Origin: Hamadaea flava
Lineage (GTDB): Bacteria; Actinomycetota; Actinomycetes; Mycobacteriales; Micromonosporaceae
NCBI RefSeq assembly: GCF_024172085.1
Contig: NZ_JAMZDZ010000001.1
Span: 1,054,001-1,118,000 of the forward strand
Direction of reading: 5' to 3'
Length of the DNA stretch: 64,000 bases
Below the pieces are notes generated by a model. It ran no database searches. It saw only the letters and a list, made by a program, of their open reading frames with translations, and was not told where the DNA came from. This document shows, piece after piece, positions 16,001 to 24,966 of this stretch. Numbering within the stretch: the stretch's first letter is position 1; each line of letters begins with the position of its first letter. Position numbers and translations under genes: made by a program.

Positions 16001-17736
16001 GCGACGGCCTCCTGCTCGGTGAGCTGCGACAGCACGATCTCCCGGTAGGTCGGGTTGCCGTCCATGAGTTCGGTGTGGGTGCCCTCGCCGACGACCTCGC
16101 CCTCGTCGAGGACGAGGATGCGGTCGGCGTCCCGGATCGTGCTGACCCGCTGGGCGACGATGACGACGGTCGCGTCGGAGACCTCGGACCGCAGCGCCGA
16201 CCGCAGGCGGGCGTCGGTGGCGTAGTCCAATGCGGAGAACGAGTCGTCGAACAGGTAGATCTCGGGCCGCAGCACCAGCGCGCGAGCGATCGCGAGCCGC
16301 TGCCGCTGACCGCCGGAGACGTTCGAGCCGCCCTGGGCGATCGGCGCATCGAGCCCTTCCGGCAACTCACTGACGAAGTCCTTGGCCTGGGCGACTTCCA
16401 GCGCCTGCCACAGTTGCTCGTCGGTCGCGTCCGGGTTGCCGTAGCGCAGGTTCGACGCGATCGTCCCGGAGAACAGGTACGGCTTCTGCGGCACGTACCC
16501 GACGAGCGTCGCGAGCAGCGCCGGATCGATCTGGCGTACGTCGACGCCGTCGACCAGGACTTCGCCGCCTGTCACGTCGAACAGCCGTGGCACCAGGTTG
16601 AGCAGCGTCGACTTGCCGGCACCCGTCGACCCGATGACGGCGGTCGTCTGCCCGCGCTGGGCGGTCAGGTCGATCCGCCGCAGCACCGGCTCCTCCGCGC
16701 CCGGGTAGCGGAACTCCACCTGCCGCAGGTCGAGCCGGCCGTCCCGGCTCACCTCGGTGACCGGCTCGCTCGGTGGGACGACGCTGGACTCGGTGTCCAG
16801 CACGTCCTCGATGCGCTCGGCGCAGACCTCGGCCCGCGGGATCATCATGAACATGAAGGTCGCCATCATGACCGACATCAGGATCTGCATCAGGTAGCTC
16901 AGGAACGCGGTCAGCGCGCCGATCTCCATGTCGCCGCCGGCGATGCGGTGCCCGCCGAACCACAGCACCGCGACGCTGGAGACGTTCACGACGAGCATGA
17001 CCGTCGGGAACGCGGTCGCCATCAGCTTGCCGACCGCCAGCGAGACGTCGGTCAGCTGCTGGTTGGCGTCGCCGAACCGGGCGTGCTCCCGCTCGTCGCG
17101 CACGAAGGCCCGGATCACCCGGATGCCGGTGATCTGCTCGCGGACGACCCGGTTCACCTTGTCGATCCGCTCCTGCACCAGCCGGAAGAGCGGCCGCATC
17201 CGCACGACCAGGAACGCCACGATCGCGAACAGGATCGGCACGATGACCAGCAGCAACGAGGAGAGGGGGACGTCCTGCCGCAGGGCCAGGATCACGCCGC
17301 CGACCATCATGATCGGCGCGGCGACCATGAGGGTGAAGGTCAGCAGGACCAGCATCTGGACCTGCTGGACGTCGTTGGTGGTCCGGGTGATCAGCGACGG
17401 CGCCCCGAACTTGCCGACCTCCCGCAGCGAGAAGGACTCGACGCGGTCGAACAGCGCGCCGCGGATGTCCCGGCCGACCGCCATCGCGGTCCGCGCGCCG
17501 AAGTAGACGGCCCCGATCGAGCAGGCGATCTGGATCAGAGTGACGCCCAGCATCACCCCGCCGATCTTGACGATGTACCCGGTGTCGCCGGTGACCACGC
17601 CGTCGTCGATGATGTCGGCGTTGAGGGTGGGCAGGTAGAGCGTCGCCAGGGTGGAGACGAATTGCAGCAGCACCACCAGGGTTATGTCCCCCCGGTATGG
17701 CCGCAAGTGCTTGCGCAACAGGCGGATGAGCATCAT
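15997..17736 (-). CDS. ABC exporter, fused membrane and ATPase subunit (first of a pair)
   Basis: A 579-residue half-transporter of the multidrug type. Six membrane helices span about 15-300; the ATPase domain has GSTGAGKSTLLNL, NVSGGQRQRLAIARAL and IYLFDDSFSALD. In Walker B the usual catalytic glutamate is replaced by aspartate then serine (LFDDSFSALD), which marks this subunit's site as degenerate, as is typical for the TmrA/BmrC-type partner. Start ATG-ATG at 17736 after GGGAGA. It overlaps both the tetR gene upstream and the second ABC gene downstream by four bases, giving one translationally coupled operon. Confidence 0.92.
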   Translation of the reverse strand: MMLIRLLRKHLRPYRGDITLVVLLQFVSTLATLYLPTLNADIIDDGVVTGDTGYIVKIGGVMLGVTLIQIACSIGAVYFGARTAMAVGRDIRGALFDRVESFSLREVGKFGAPSLITRTTNDVQQVQMLVLLTFTLMVAAPIMMVGGVILALRQDVPLSSLLLVIVPILFAIVAFLVVRMRPLFRLVQERIDKVNRVVREQITGIRVIRAFVRDEREHARFGDANQQLTDVSLAVGKLMATAFPTVMLVVNVSSVAVLWFGGHRIAGGDMEIGALTAFLSYLMQILMSVMMATFMFMMIPRAEVCAERIEDVLDTESSVVPPSEPVTEVSRDGRLDLRQVEFRYPGAEEPVLRRIDLTAQRGQTTAVIGSTGAGKSTLLNLVPRLFDVTGGEVLVDGVDVRQIDPALLATLVGYVPQKPYLFSGTIASNLRYGNPDATDEQLWQALEVAQAKDFVSELPEGLDAPIAQGGSNVSGGQRQRLAIARALVLRPEIYLFDDSFSALDYATDARLRSALRSEVSDATVVIVAQRVSTIRDADRILVLDEGEVVGEGTHTELMDGNPTYREIVLSQLTEQEAVA

Positions 17737-18542
17737 TCTCCCGATCGGTTCGCTGAGTCGTTCGCGGTGTCGTTCGCGGTGTCGTTCTTGGTGCGATGCG
17801 CGGTGGCCCCGGCCGGGCCGAGGTCGTGAAGTTCGGCCTCCCAGCCGTCGAGCAGCATCCTGGCGATGTCCGGTGCCTCGCCGTCCGCCGATTCGTCGTC
17901 CGGCGCTCGGTCCTTGGTCTGATCGCGGACCAGCAGGCCGTCGAGGAGCAGACTGACGATCTGGTCGGCGTCGAGCGGCTGGAAGTCATGCGGGGTGGCC
18001 TGGCCGAGCAGCCCCTGCTGCCCCATCGCGAAGACCAGGCTCACCAGCATGTGCGAGGCAGTCTCGGTGGGGACCCGCAGCCGAAGCTGGTCAGGCTCGA
18101 TCACGTTCGCGACGGCGCGGAAGGTGCGCTCGCGCATCTCCTTCATCTTGGCGACCATCTCGCCCGCGTCGTCCTCGCCCTTGGCCGTGGTGCGGATGAG
18201 CCCGATGAGCTTGCCGCTCTCGCGCATACCTCGGACCAGGATGTGGGCGGTGTCCACCAGCCGGGCACGGAGGTCCAGTTCCGGATCGATGGCCGACAGC
18301 GCCCGCTCCAGCGGAGCGGGATCGAAGACGCTCATGATCGCCGCCCGGATGAGCGACGGCTTGTCGGGAAAGACACCGAAGAGGGTGCCTTCGGCGACGC
18401 CGGCGGCCTCTGCGATCTGCTTCGTGGTGACGAGCACCCCGTGCTCCTTGAGCAGCGGGATCGTCGCGGCGATGATCGCGGCTCGGCGGTCGTCGGGGGC
18501 CATCGCGGGCACTCGGCGCCGTCGATTCGGCTCGGTCTTCAC
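17733..18542 (-). CDS. TetR family regulator of the ABC exporter operon
   Basis: A 269-residue regulator. The helix-turn-helix lies at about residues 15-60 (AAIIAATIPLLKEHGVLV, TTKQIAEAAGVAEGTLFGVFP). The C-terminal domain ends in an odd hydrophilic tail NDTANDTANDSANRSGE encoded by a short tandem DNA repeat. An open frame extends to an ATG at 18575, but the first 11 codons would consist of the palindromic operator itself, so I prefer the GTG at 18542; an ATG 12 codons further in is also possible. First gene of the three-gene exporter operon. Confidence 0.88.
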   Translation of the reverse strand: MKTEPNRRRRVPAMAPDDRRAAIIAATIPLLKEHGVLVTTKQIAEAAGVAEGTLFGVFPDKPSLIRAAIMSVFDPAPLERALSAIDPELDLRARLVDTAHILVRGMRESGKLIGLIRTTAKGEDDAGEMVAKMKEMRERTFRAVANVIEPDQLRLRVPTETASHMLVSLVFAMGQQGLLGQATPHDFQPLDADQIVSLLLDGLLVRDQTKDRAPDDESADGEAPDIARMLLDGWEAELHDLGPAGATAHRTKNDTANDTANDSANRSGE

Positions 18543-18556
18543 GGGGCCGAGCCTAC

Positions 18557-18574
18557 TGAGTGAGCGCTCGCTCA
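18557..18574. promoter_or_regulatory. TetR-type operator of the exporter operon
   Basis: TGAGTGAGCGCTCGCTCA is an 18-bp palindrome with one mismatched pair, of the TGAGYGAGCGCTCRCTCA form bound by many AcrR/TetR regulators. It lies 15 bases upstream of the chosen GTG start of the tetR gene, where it would block the promoter of the whole operon. Confidence 0.8.
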
Positions 18575-18619
18575 TTCAAGCCCGGCTCACGGCGTTTCGC
18601 CCACAGCTGATCTCCCTGG

Positions 18620-19135
18620 TCACAGCCGGGCCAGGATCGACTCGATGAACGGCGCCTTGCCCGCCCGGTACGCCGGACGGTCGTGCCGATCCGCCGCGGC
18701 CAGGTCGGTCTTGATCCGGGCATACTCGGCCGCGTCATCGGGATGGCTGCGCAGGTGATCCCGGAACTTCAGCAGCGGCCGCCAGTCCCAGTCCTCACCG
18801 ACCACGTGCAGGTGGTGCGTACGCCAGGCGATGTCGGGATAGCAGAACGACCACTTGCGCTGGGCGTCGTCGGCCGGCTCCGGGGCATGCACCCAGCCGA
18901 TGCCGGCCAGAGCGGCGGTCAGCGACCCGGTCAGCGACGGCTCCCACTGCGGCACCCGGGCGAGCATGTCGATGATCGGCTTCGCTGGCAGGCCGGGCAC
19001 CGAGGTGCTGCCGATGTGCTCGACCGGGCCGGACAGCCACTCGCCGAGTGCCGCGGCCACCTGGTCGTGCTGCTCGGCGTACGCCGTCGGCCACCCCGGG
19101 TCGGCGGGGACGATGTCGATCGGATCACGTCGCAC
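18620..19135 (-). CDS. GrpB family protein (nucleotidyltransferase fold)
   Basis: A 171-residue cytosolic protein of the GrpB/UPF0157 group. The family block is EHIGSTSVPGLPAKPIIDML (about residues 40-59), where GSTSVPGLPAKPIID is the nucleotidyltransferase-like GS...D signature, followed by the conserved HHLHVV (about 107-112) and FRDHLRSHPDDAAEYARIK. GTG start at 19135 without a clear ribosome site. The biochemical role of the family is not firmly established; some members are fused to dephospho-CoA kinase. Confidence 0.85.
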   Translation of the reverse strand: MRRDPIDIVPADPGWPTAYAEQHDQVAAALGEWLSGPVEHIGSTSVPGLPAKPIIDMLARVPQWEPSLTGSLTAALAGIGWVHAPEPADDAQRKWSFCYPDIAWRTHHLHVVGEDWDWRPLLKFRDHLRSHPDDAAEYARIKTDLAAADRHDRPAYRAGKAPFIESILARL

Positions 19136-19233
19136 CCGAAGAGGAAACTCCGGTCATCACCGTGGGGCAACCCTATTTCGCTCACGGCGTGGGAGTGGAC
19201 CGTGCTGGGCCGGTCGACCTCCCGCGCGGACGA

Positions 19234-20202
19234 TCACCAGGTGATCCGAGCCTCGGCCGGACGGCGTTCGGGCCGCAGCCCCCGCCAGGACGGATGCCGC
19301 AGCCGCCCGTCCGGGGTCACGTTGCGATACACGATCTCCCCGACGAGGTCCGGCTCGACCCAGCGCGCCTTCCTCGCGTACATCCGGGGAACCTCCTCGT
19401 CGTAGGGCGACGTCTCGCGGAGCAGGGGCTTGAGCAGGGACATCAGCTGGTCGAGGACCTTGTCGCTGAAGCCGGTGCCGACGCGGCCGATGAACCGGAG
19501 GCGGCCGTCACCGTCGTACGCGCCGAGCAACAGCGCGCCGAGGCTGCCCGCGCGGCGGCCCTCTCCCGCGGTGTAGCCGCAGACGACGGCCTCGGCCGTG
19601 GCGAACAGCGGTGTCTTGATCCAGCCCCGCGAACGGCGGCCCGGTTCGTAGACGCCGTCGGTCCGCTTGGCCACCACCCCTTCGAGCCGCTGCTGCCGGG
19701 CGGCGGCCTGCACGTCGTCGCCGTCGCCGAGGAAATACGGCGGCACCGCCAGTGCGTTGCCCGCCAGACCGAGCCCTTCGAGCCCCTCGCGCCGCTGTGT
19801 CCAAGGTTTCGAGAGCAGCGCCGTACGCCGATAGAGCAGGTCGAACGCGAAATACCGCACCGGAACCGCCGCGACGAGGGCGGCCGACGGCCGGCTGACG
19901 TGCATCCGGCGTTGCAGCATGGCGAACGACGGCGCGCCGGTCGCCGGATCGAGCGCGACGATCTCCCCGTCGAGCGTGATCGACCGGTACGCTCCCAGCT
20001 CGGCCAGCTCCGGATAGCTGCTCGTCAGATCCAGATTGTTGCGGCTGACCAGGCGCAGCCCGCCGGTCGAGCTGGTCGACGCGACCGCCCGGATGCCGTC
20101 CCATTTGAACTCGAACGCCCAGCCGGGACCCTGCGGAATGGGTCCGGCGGTCGCCAGCATCGGGTCCACCGCCGGCGGCCAGCTCGGGCGGGAAGTGCTC
20201 AC
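19234..20202 (-). CDS. ATP-dependent DNA ligase, LigD/LigC-type
   Basis: A 322-residue ligase. The adenylation motif is FEFKWDGIRAVA with the nucleophilic lysine at about residue 33; motif III-like ITLDGEIVALD, motif IV VRYFAFDLLY, LEGVVAKRTDG and motif V RGWIKTPL follow, then an OB-fold domain with RFIGRVGTGF. This is the stand-alone catalytic unit used in bacterial non-homologous end joining or in LigC-type repair; no Ku or polymerase gene is adjacent. GTG start at 20202. Confidence 0.9.
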   Translation of the reverse strand: MSTSRPSWPPAVDPMLATAGPIPQGPGWAFEFKWDGIRAVASTSSTGGLRLVSRNNLDLTSSYPELAELGAYRSITLDGEIVALDPATGAPSFAMLQRRMHVSRPSAALVAAVPVRYFAFDLLYRRTALLSKPWTQRREGLEGLGLAGNALAVPPYFLGDGDDVQAAARQQRLEGVVAKRTDGVYEPGRRSRGWIKTPLFATAEAVVCGYTAGEGRRAGSLGALLLGAYDGDGRLRFIGRVGTGFSDKVLDQLMSLLKPLLRETSPYDEEVPRMYARKARWVEPDLVGEIVYRNVTPDGRLRHPSWRGLRPERRPAEARITW

Positions 20203-20249
20203 GCTTCGATCATCTCCGTTCCCGCGCGCGTTGGTGGGATCATCGACTG

Positions 20250-20981
20250 ATGCGCATACTGCTAATCGGGGGCGCGGGCTACGTCGGCGCGCTGCTGCTG
20301 CCGTACCTGACCCGCCGGCACGAGGTCGTCGTGTTCGACCGTAAACCGCCCGACACCCCGGCCGAGCACATCGTCGGCGACGCGACCGACCTGTCCGCCT
20401 TACGGGGCGCGATGAAGGGCGCCGACGTCCTGATTCACTGCGCCATGGGCGCGGACGATCTCGATCCGGCCGTCGGGGCGGCCCAGGCGTACGACGTGAA
20501 CGTGAAGTCGGTCCACCTCGCGCTGCTGGCCGCGCACGAGAACGGAGTGCCGCACGCCGTCCACATCAGCAGCCTGTCCGTCTATCGCGACCTGCTCGAC
20601 CGTACGCTGTCCGGCGAGGAGCCGCCGGACGCCACCGACCTCTACGGGCTGACCAAACAGCTCGGCGAACAGGTATGTCACGCGGCCGCCCGCGAATGGG
20701 GACTGACCGTGACGATCCTGCGGCTCACCTGGCCCACCGCCGACGCGGACTGGCCGGCCTGGACCCGGTGGGGCGAGCCGATCGTGCACCACACCAGCGA
20801 CGGCGTTCTCGTCGAGCCCACCGCCGCCAGCGACCTCGCGGCCGCCGTACTGTCCGCAATGGACTATCGGAGCGGTTGCGAGACGTTTCTCGTCTCGGGC
20901 GACACCTCCGCCCGGCGCTGGAGCATCGACAAGGCCCGGCGACTCCTCGGCTGGGAACCGAAGTTCGAGCCACCCGCCTGA
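20250..20981 (+). CDS. NAD-dependent epimerase/dehydratase family protein
   Basis: A 243-residue extended short-chain dehydrogenase. The nucleotide-binding GGAGYVG lies at residues 7-13, an acidic VFDRK end follows beta 2, and the catalytic pair is YGLTK (Y about 131, K 135) with S in HISSLSVY upstream. It lacks the C-terminal length of sugar-nucleotide epimerases, so a small-molecule reductase or atypical member is likely. ATG at 20250, 47 bases from the divergent ligase gene, with which it shares an intergenic promoter region. Confidence 0.85.
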   Translation: MRILLIGGAGYVGALLLPYLTRRHEVVVFDRKPPDTPAEHIVGDATDLSALRGAMKGADVLIHCAMGADDLDPAVGAAQAYDVNVKSVHLALLAAHENGVPHAVHISSLSVYRDLLDRTLSGEEPPDATDLYGLTKQLGEQVCHAAAREWGLTVTILRLTWPTADADWPAWTRWGEPIVHHTSDGVLVEPTAASDLAAAVLSAMDYRSGCETFLVSGDTSARRWSIDKARRLLGWEPKFEPPA

Positions 20982-21040
20982 GCGGCCCGGTTCGGCTCGC
21001 ATCATCCCGGATGGCGCGAGCGCCCGCCCGCCTGGAGCGC

Positions 21041-21748
21041 TCAGTTCGCCGATCGGGGCCGTACGCCCATGGCCCGGTAGCCCTCGAAGAGTGGTCCCCC
21101 GGCCGTGTCCAGCACTTCCCGCGCGAACTTCGCGGTCGCGACCGGGTCGCCGGATGCCGCCAGCCACCGCCCCGCCAGCTCCGCGTCGAGGTCGCGCAGT
21201 TCGCGCAGGAGCCATTTGCTCGTGCCGGTCCAGTGCCCGGCCAGCGCCAGAGCCTGCTGCGCCGACGCCGTCCACAACGCGGTCGCGATCACCGTGCGTT
21301 CGCCCGCGTCGACGGCATGGGCGAGGTCGTCCAGCAAGTCGGTCAGGCCGTAGCGGACGTATTCCCGGTCGGCGTCGCTGAGCCCCCGTGGCCCGGCGGC
21401 CAGCACCCGGGCGCAGCGCGCCGGCCGGTCGCCGGGATCGCCGAGAATCGGCAAACCGGTCGCGATCATCCGCTGCAGCACCGGGCGCCGCTCGGCGACG
21501 TCCTTGTCCAGGTAGTACGTCATGGTCTGCTCGTCGTGCACGAACAGTTCGACCGGCCAGCCCCGGTAATAGCGCGAATCCCGATGCGGCGCCTGTGAGT
21601 CTCCGTCCGGCAACACCACGACGATGTCCAGGTCGGAACCGGGTGTGCGGTGCGCGGTCAGGACACTGCCCGCCAGCACCGCCCATCGGGCGAGCGGAAA
21701 CAGTTCCAGGACCAGATCTCGCGCCACCGCGACCGGTTCGTCGTGCAT
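21041..21748 (-). CDS. Nucleotidyltransferase-domain protein
   Basis: A 235-residue protein. The N-terminal 60 residues show an NTP-transferase core: WAVLAGSVLTAHRTPGSDLDIVVVLPD, where GS and DLD are the magnesium-binding signature, followed by VELFVHDEQTM, the third acidic position. The rest is helical, like a helix bundle of nucleotidyltransferase-HEPN-type enzymes. Start chosen at ATG 21748 (MHDEPVAVARD); the long open frame beyond has no coding character. Could modify a nucleotide, antibiotic or RNA end; nothing in the context decides. Confidence 0.75.
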   Translation of the reverse strand: MHDEPVAVARDLVLELFPLARWAVLAGSVLTAHRTPGSDLDIVVVLPDGDSQAPHRDSRYYRGWPVELFVHDEQTMTYYLDKDVAERRPVLQRMIATGLPILGDPGDRPARCARVLAAGPRGLSDADREYVRYGLTDLLDDLAHAVDAGERTVIATALWTASAQQALALAGHWTGTSKWLLRELRDLDAELAGRWLAASGDPVATAKFAREVLDTAGGPLFEGYRAMGVRPRSAN

Positions 21749-21812
21749 CTGGTCAGCATTCCCCGCGTACGCCGAAAGTGCCAACCAGATCGTGGTGACC
21801 GGCTCCGTCCGC

Positions 21813-22298
21813 TCAGTCGTTGAGCACCCGCACCAGATCGTCCCGGAAGGACTGCTCGGCCGCGCTGACCTCGGTGCCCCCGATGCCGAGCACACCGCCG
21901 CTGGACGCCGCGGTGACGACCTCTTCGACGATGGTGACCAGCCAGTGCTTGTACGCCGACCCGTCGGCCTCGTGGCCGCGCTCGTCGAGCAGCTGTGCCG
22001 CCGCCGTGGCCCGGTCGAGCGCGTCGGCCGCCACCGCGACCGGGTCGCCGGGAGCGAAGACCGGCAGGCTCGCCTCCTCCTCGCTGTCGGGGTCACCCAG
22101 CCGGGCGACGATCTCGGTGGCGACCGACCGCACCAGTTCGCTCGCCGAATCCCGGCCGTCGGAGATCGCCGCCATCCCGGCCGCGTTCTCGGCGGCCGTC
22201 CGGCGGGCGCTGTCCTCCTCGGCCGCGCTCGCGGCGAGCAGCACCGCCTGCGGCAGGCCGACCAGCAGTCCCCATTCGGCGTCGGTGAAGCCGTTCAC
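21813..22298 (-). CDS. Conserved helical hypothetical protein
   Basis: A 161-residue, alanine- and glutamate-rich soluble protein without cysteines or membrane segments. It starts MNGFTDAEWGLLVGLPQAV, contains GMAAISDGRDSASELVRS and ends EQSFRDDLVRVLND. GTG at 22298 follows AGGGGGTAAAC. Its gene lies 35 bases after the recQ start... it is transcribed in the same direction as recQ and follows it by 35 bases (recQ ends at 22334), so the two may be co-transcribed. The pattern recalls small tellurite/TerB-type helical proteins, but I cannot assign a family. Confidence 0.6.
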   Translation of the reverse strand: MNGFTDAEWGLLVGLPQAVLLAASAAEEDSARRTAAENAAGMAAISDGRDSASELVRSVATEIVARLGDPDSEEEASLPVFAPGDPVAVAADALDRATAAAQLLDERGHEADGSAYKHWLVTIVEEVVTAASSGGVLGIGGTEVSAAEQSFRDDLVRVLND

Positions 22299-22333
22299 GT
22301 TTACCCCCTCGAATCGGTGAAGCCTGTCGTAAT

Positions 22334-23992
22334 TTAGTCGACCACGAGCAGCTGCTGCGCCCGCACCACGGGCACCGACAGCGTCTTGTAGCCGACCTCG
22401 TCGAACAGCACCGTCATCTTGTCGCCGTCGTAGCCGAGCACCAGGCCGGAGCCCCACTCGGCATGGCGTACGCCGGTGTGCACGGTGAACGGCCGGTCGT
22501 CGGAGACTCCCTCGCCCGGTCGCACGTGGCAGTTGTCGCAGTGCCCGCACTGCTTGGGAACGTGCTCGCCGAAGTACGCCAGCAGCACCTGGGCACGGCA
22601 GGACCGGCTCTGCGCGAACGCCCGCATCATGTCGCCGCGCGTCTGCCCGACCGCCTGCCGCCGCTCGAACTGGGCCAGGGCCGCCTTCGCCGCCGCGACC
22701 GGCTCCGGCGCGTAACGCGGGCTGACCACCTTGTTGTTCGCCAGCGTGTCGGCCGCGCCGACCTCTTCGAGCAGCCCGAGCAGCTGGGCGATCTTGCGGG
22801 CACTCAGTCCGCTGCGCTCCTTCAGCTGCGTCTTGGTCGCCGGTCCCCCGGTACGCAGCAGCGCCGCGAGGTCGCGCAGCTCGGCGTGGTCCGGCGAGCC
22901 GCCGTTGAAGAACCGTTGCAGCGCCTCGTCCTCCATCCGCCACAGCAACAGGGTGCGGGCGGGCTGGCCGTCGCGACCGGCCCGGCCGATCTCCTGCAGG
23001 TAGCTGTCGGGCGAGTCCGGCAACGCCACGTGGGCGATCCACCGGATGTCGGGCTTGTCGATGCCCATCCCGAACGCCGAGGTCGCCACCATGACGGGGA
23101 TCTCGCCGTCGCTGAACTCCAGGTGCCGCTTCTCCCGGACGCCCCCGGCCATGCCGCCGTGGTAGAACGCCGCCTTGAACCCGGCCGAGACGAGCCGGTC
23201 GGAAAGTTCCTCGGCAGCCCGCCGAGTCGGCACGTAGATGATGCCGGACCGGCCGTCCTCCTCCTTCAGGAAGGCCGACAGTCGCCGCCACCGATACTGC
23301 TCGTCGGAGCAGTACGCCACTTCGAGGTGCAGGTTCGGGCGGTCCAATCCGGACACGATGGTCTGGTGCCGGCGCAGGTCCAGCCGCGTCGCGATGTCCT
23401 CCCGGACCGGCGGCGAGGCGGTCGCCGTCAGCGCCACCACCGGCGGCCGCCCGAGATCGGCGATGAACCGGCCGAGCCCGAGATAGTCCGGCCGGAAGTC
23501 GTAGCCCCAGGCCGACAGGCAGTGTGCCTCGTCTACGGCGACGAGCGACGGCTTCAGCTCGCGCACCTGCCGTGCCCGCTCCGGATCGGCCAGCTGCTCC
23601 GGCGTGGTGAACAGGAACCGGGCCCGGCCCTCACGCACCTCGGCCAGGGCGGCCGCCTGCTGCGTCGGCGTCTCGGCCGAGCTGATGCGCACCGCGCGCA
23701 ACTGCGGAATCCCGCGATCGTTCAGCGACGCGAGCTGGTCCTGCTGCAACGCCAGCAGCGGCGAGATGACGATCGTCGGGCCGGGCAGCAGGGTCGCCGG
23801 AATCTGGTAGACGGCGGACTTCCCCGCCCCGGTGGGCAGCACCACGAGGGTGTCGCGGCCCGACATGATCGACCGCATCGCGGCCAGCTGCCCGTCACGC
23901 AGACGGCGCCAGCCGAACACCTGCCGCGCGGCGCGGCGCAACCGGAACGAGTGCAGCAGGTGAAACGGGGGGAACGACAGAAGTGATCTCAT
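22334..23992 (-). CDS. recQ: RecQ family ATP-dependent DNA helicase
   Basis: A 552-residue superfamily-2 3'-5' helicase. Motifs in order: LRDGQLAAMRSIMSGRDTLVV (Q-type region), PTGAGKSAVYQIP (I), VDEAHCLSAWGYDFRPDY (II), LTATASPP (III), FYHGGMAG and ATSAFGMGIDKPDIR (V), QEIGRAGRDGQP (VI). A zinc-binding module with CRAQVLLAYFGEH and CGHCDNC follows. The HRDC domain is missing; instead the last 60 residues carry HAEWGSGLVLGYDGDKMTVL and FDEVGYKTLSV, a Tudor/KOW-like fold seen at the ends of some actinobacterial RecQ and UvrD-type helicases. ATG at 23992 is chosen; no good ribosome site. Confidence 0.92.
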   Translation of the reverse strand: MRSLLSFPPFHLLHSFRLRRAARQVFGWRRLRDGQLAAMRSIMSGRDTLVVLPTGAGKSAVYQIPATLLPGPTIVISPLLALQQDQLASLNDRGIPQLRAVRISSAETPTQQAAALAEVREGRARFLFTTPEQLADPERARQVRELKPSLVAVDEAHCLSAWGYDFRPDYLGLGRFIADLGRPPVVALTATASPPVREDIATRLDLRRHQTIVSGLDRPNLHLEVAYCSDEQYRWRRLSAFLKEEDGRSGIIYVPTRRAAEELSDRLVSAGFKAAFYHGGMAGGVREKRHLEFSDGEIPVMVATSAFGMGIDKPDIRWIAHVALPDSPDSYLQEIGRAGRDGQPARTLLLWRMEDEALQRFFNGGSPDHAELRDLAALLRTGGPATKTQLKERSGLSARKIAQLLGLLEEVGAADTLANNKVVSPRYAPEPVAAAKAALAQFERRQAVGQTRGDMMRAFAQSRSCRAQVLLAYFGEHVPKQCGHCDNCHVRPGEGVSDDRPFTVHTGVRHAEWGSGLVLGYDGDKMTVLFDEVGYKTLSVPVVRAQQLLVVD

Positions 23993-24063
23993 CGGCGCTG
24001 ACGCTACCCGGTGGGTCTGACGAGCAAACCCGGACGCCGCGCGACACCGCTTAAGGTGACGGC

Positions 24064-24846
24064 ATGACGACACCACCCCCGGACCGGCCGGACGCGCCGG
24101 TCGCCGCGATAACCGGTGCGGCGCAAGGCATCGGCGCCCGGATCGCCGAAGTCCTCGAGGCGGCCGGGTTCCGGCTCGCCCTGCTGGACCGGCAGGAGAT
24201 CACCGCGTTCCCGGACGCGCTGACCCTCACCGGCGACGTCACGAACGAGGCGGACGTGGCGGCGTACGCCGGCGCGGTCAACGAGCGCTACGGCCGGATC
24301 GACGTCCTGGTCAACAACGCCGGCATCGCCTGTATCAGCCCGGCCGAGGAGACTCCGGCGGCGCTGTGGCGGCAGGTCGTCGACGTGAACCTGACCGGCC
24401 CGTTCCTGCTCTGCCAGTCGTTCGGCCGGCAGATGCTGGCCGCGGGCGCGGGGTCCATAGTGAACATCGCGTCGGTGGCGGGCCTGTTCGGCGTCGCCGA
24501 CCGGGCGGCGTACAACGCGAGCAAGCACGGGCTGATCGGGCTCACCCGGACGCTGGCCGTCGAGTGGGGCGGCCGGGGCGTACGCGTCAACGCGGTGTGT
24601 CCCGGCTGGGTGAAGACTCCGATGGACGACGCGTCGCAGGGCGAAGGCGCGTACGGCGACGGGGACATCGTCGACCACGTGCCGCTGGGCCGGTTCGCCA
24701 CCCCGGACGACGTCGCGCAGGCGGTCGCCTTCCTGGCCGATCCGCAGCGCAGCGCGTTCGTCAACGGCGTGACGCTGTCGGTGGACGGCGGCTGGGCGGC
24801 CGACGGCTCATGGCAGTCGCTGCGCCTCGACGCCCGCGCCCGATGA
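24064..24846 (+). CDS. SDR family NAD(P)-dependent oxidoreductase
   Basis: A 260-residue classical short-chain dehydrogenase. TGAAQGIGARIAE (residues about 17-29) binds the cofactor, NNAG at about 87, S in NIASVAGLFG, and YNASKHG give the S-Y-K triad; CPGWVKTPM and NGVTLSVDGGWAAD end the fold. The acidic residue after beta 2 (LLDRQ) favours NAD. ATG at 24064 lies 71 bases from the divergent recQ start. Substrate unknown. Confidence 0.9.
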   Translation: MTTPPPDRPDAPVAAITGAAQGIGARIAEVLEAAGFRLALLDRQEITAFPDALTLTGDVTNEADVAAYAGAVNERYGRIDVLVNNAGIACISPAEETPAALWRQVVDVNLTGPFLLCQSFGRQMLAAGAGSIVNIASVAGLFGVADRAAYNASKHGLIGLTRTLAVEWGGRGVRVNAVCPGWVKTPMDDASQGEGAYGDGDIVDHVPLGRFATPDDVAQAVAFLADPQRSAFVNGVTLSVDGGWAADGSWQSLRLDARAR

Positions 24847-24865
24847 CACCCCAGCAGGTCGCCCG

Positions 24866-24929
24866 CGTCCTCTCCGCTCTCCAGGCGCCCGGTAGCGCGG
24901 AACGGGGCGCCCGGAGAGCGGAGAGGACG
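24866..24929. terminator. Long hairpin terminator between convergent genes
   Basis: Two 25-base arms (24866-24890 and 24905-24929) with a single A-C mismatch and a 14-base loop, between the SDR stop (24846) and the antitoxin-like gene stop (24967). Serves both directions. Confidence 0.85.
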
Positions 24930-24966
24930 GCCCGCCGCAGCGTGCCGCCCTCCCGAACGAGACCGC

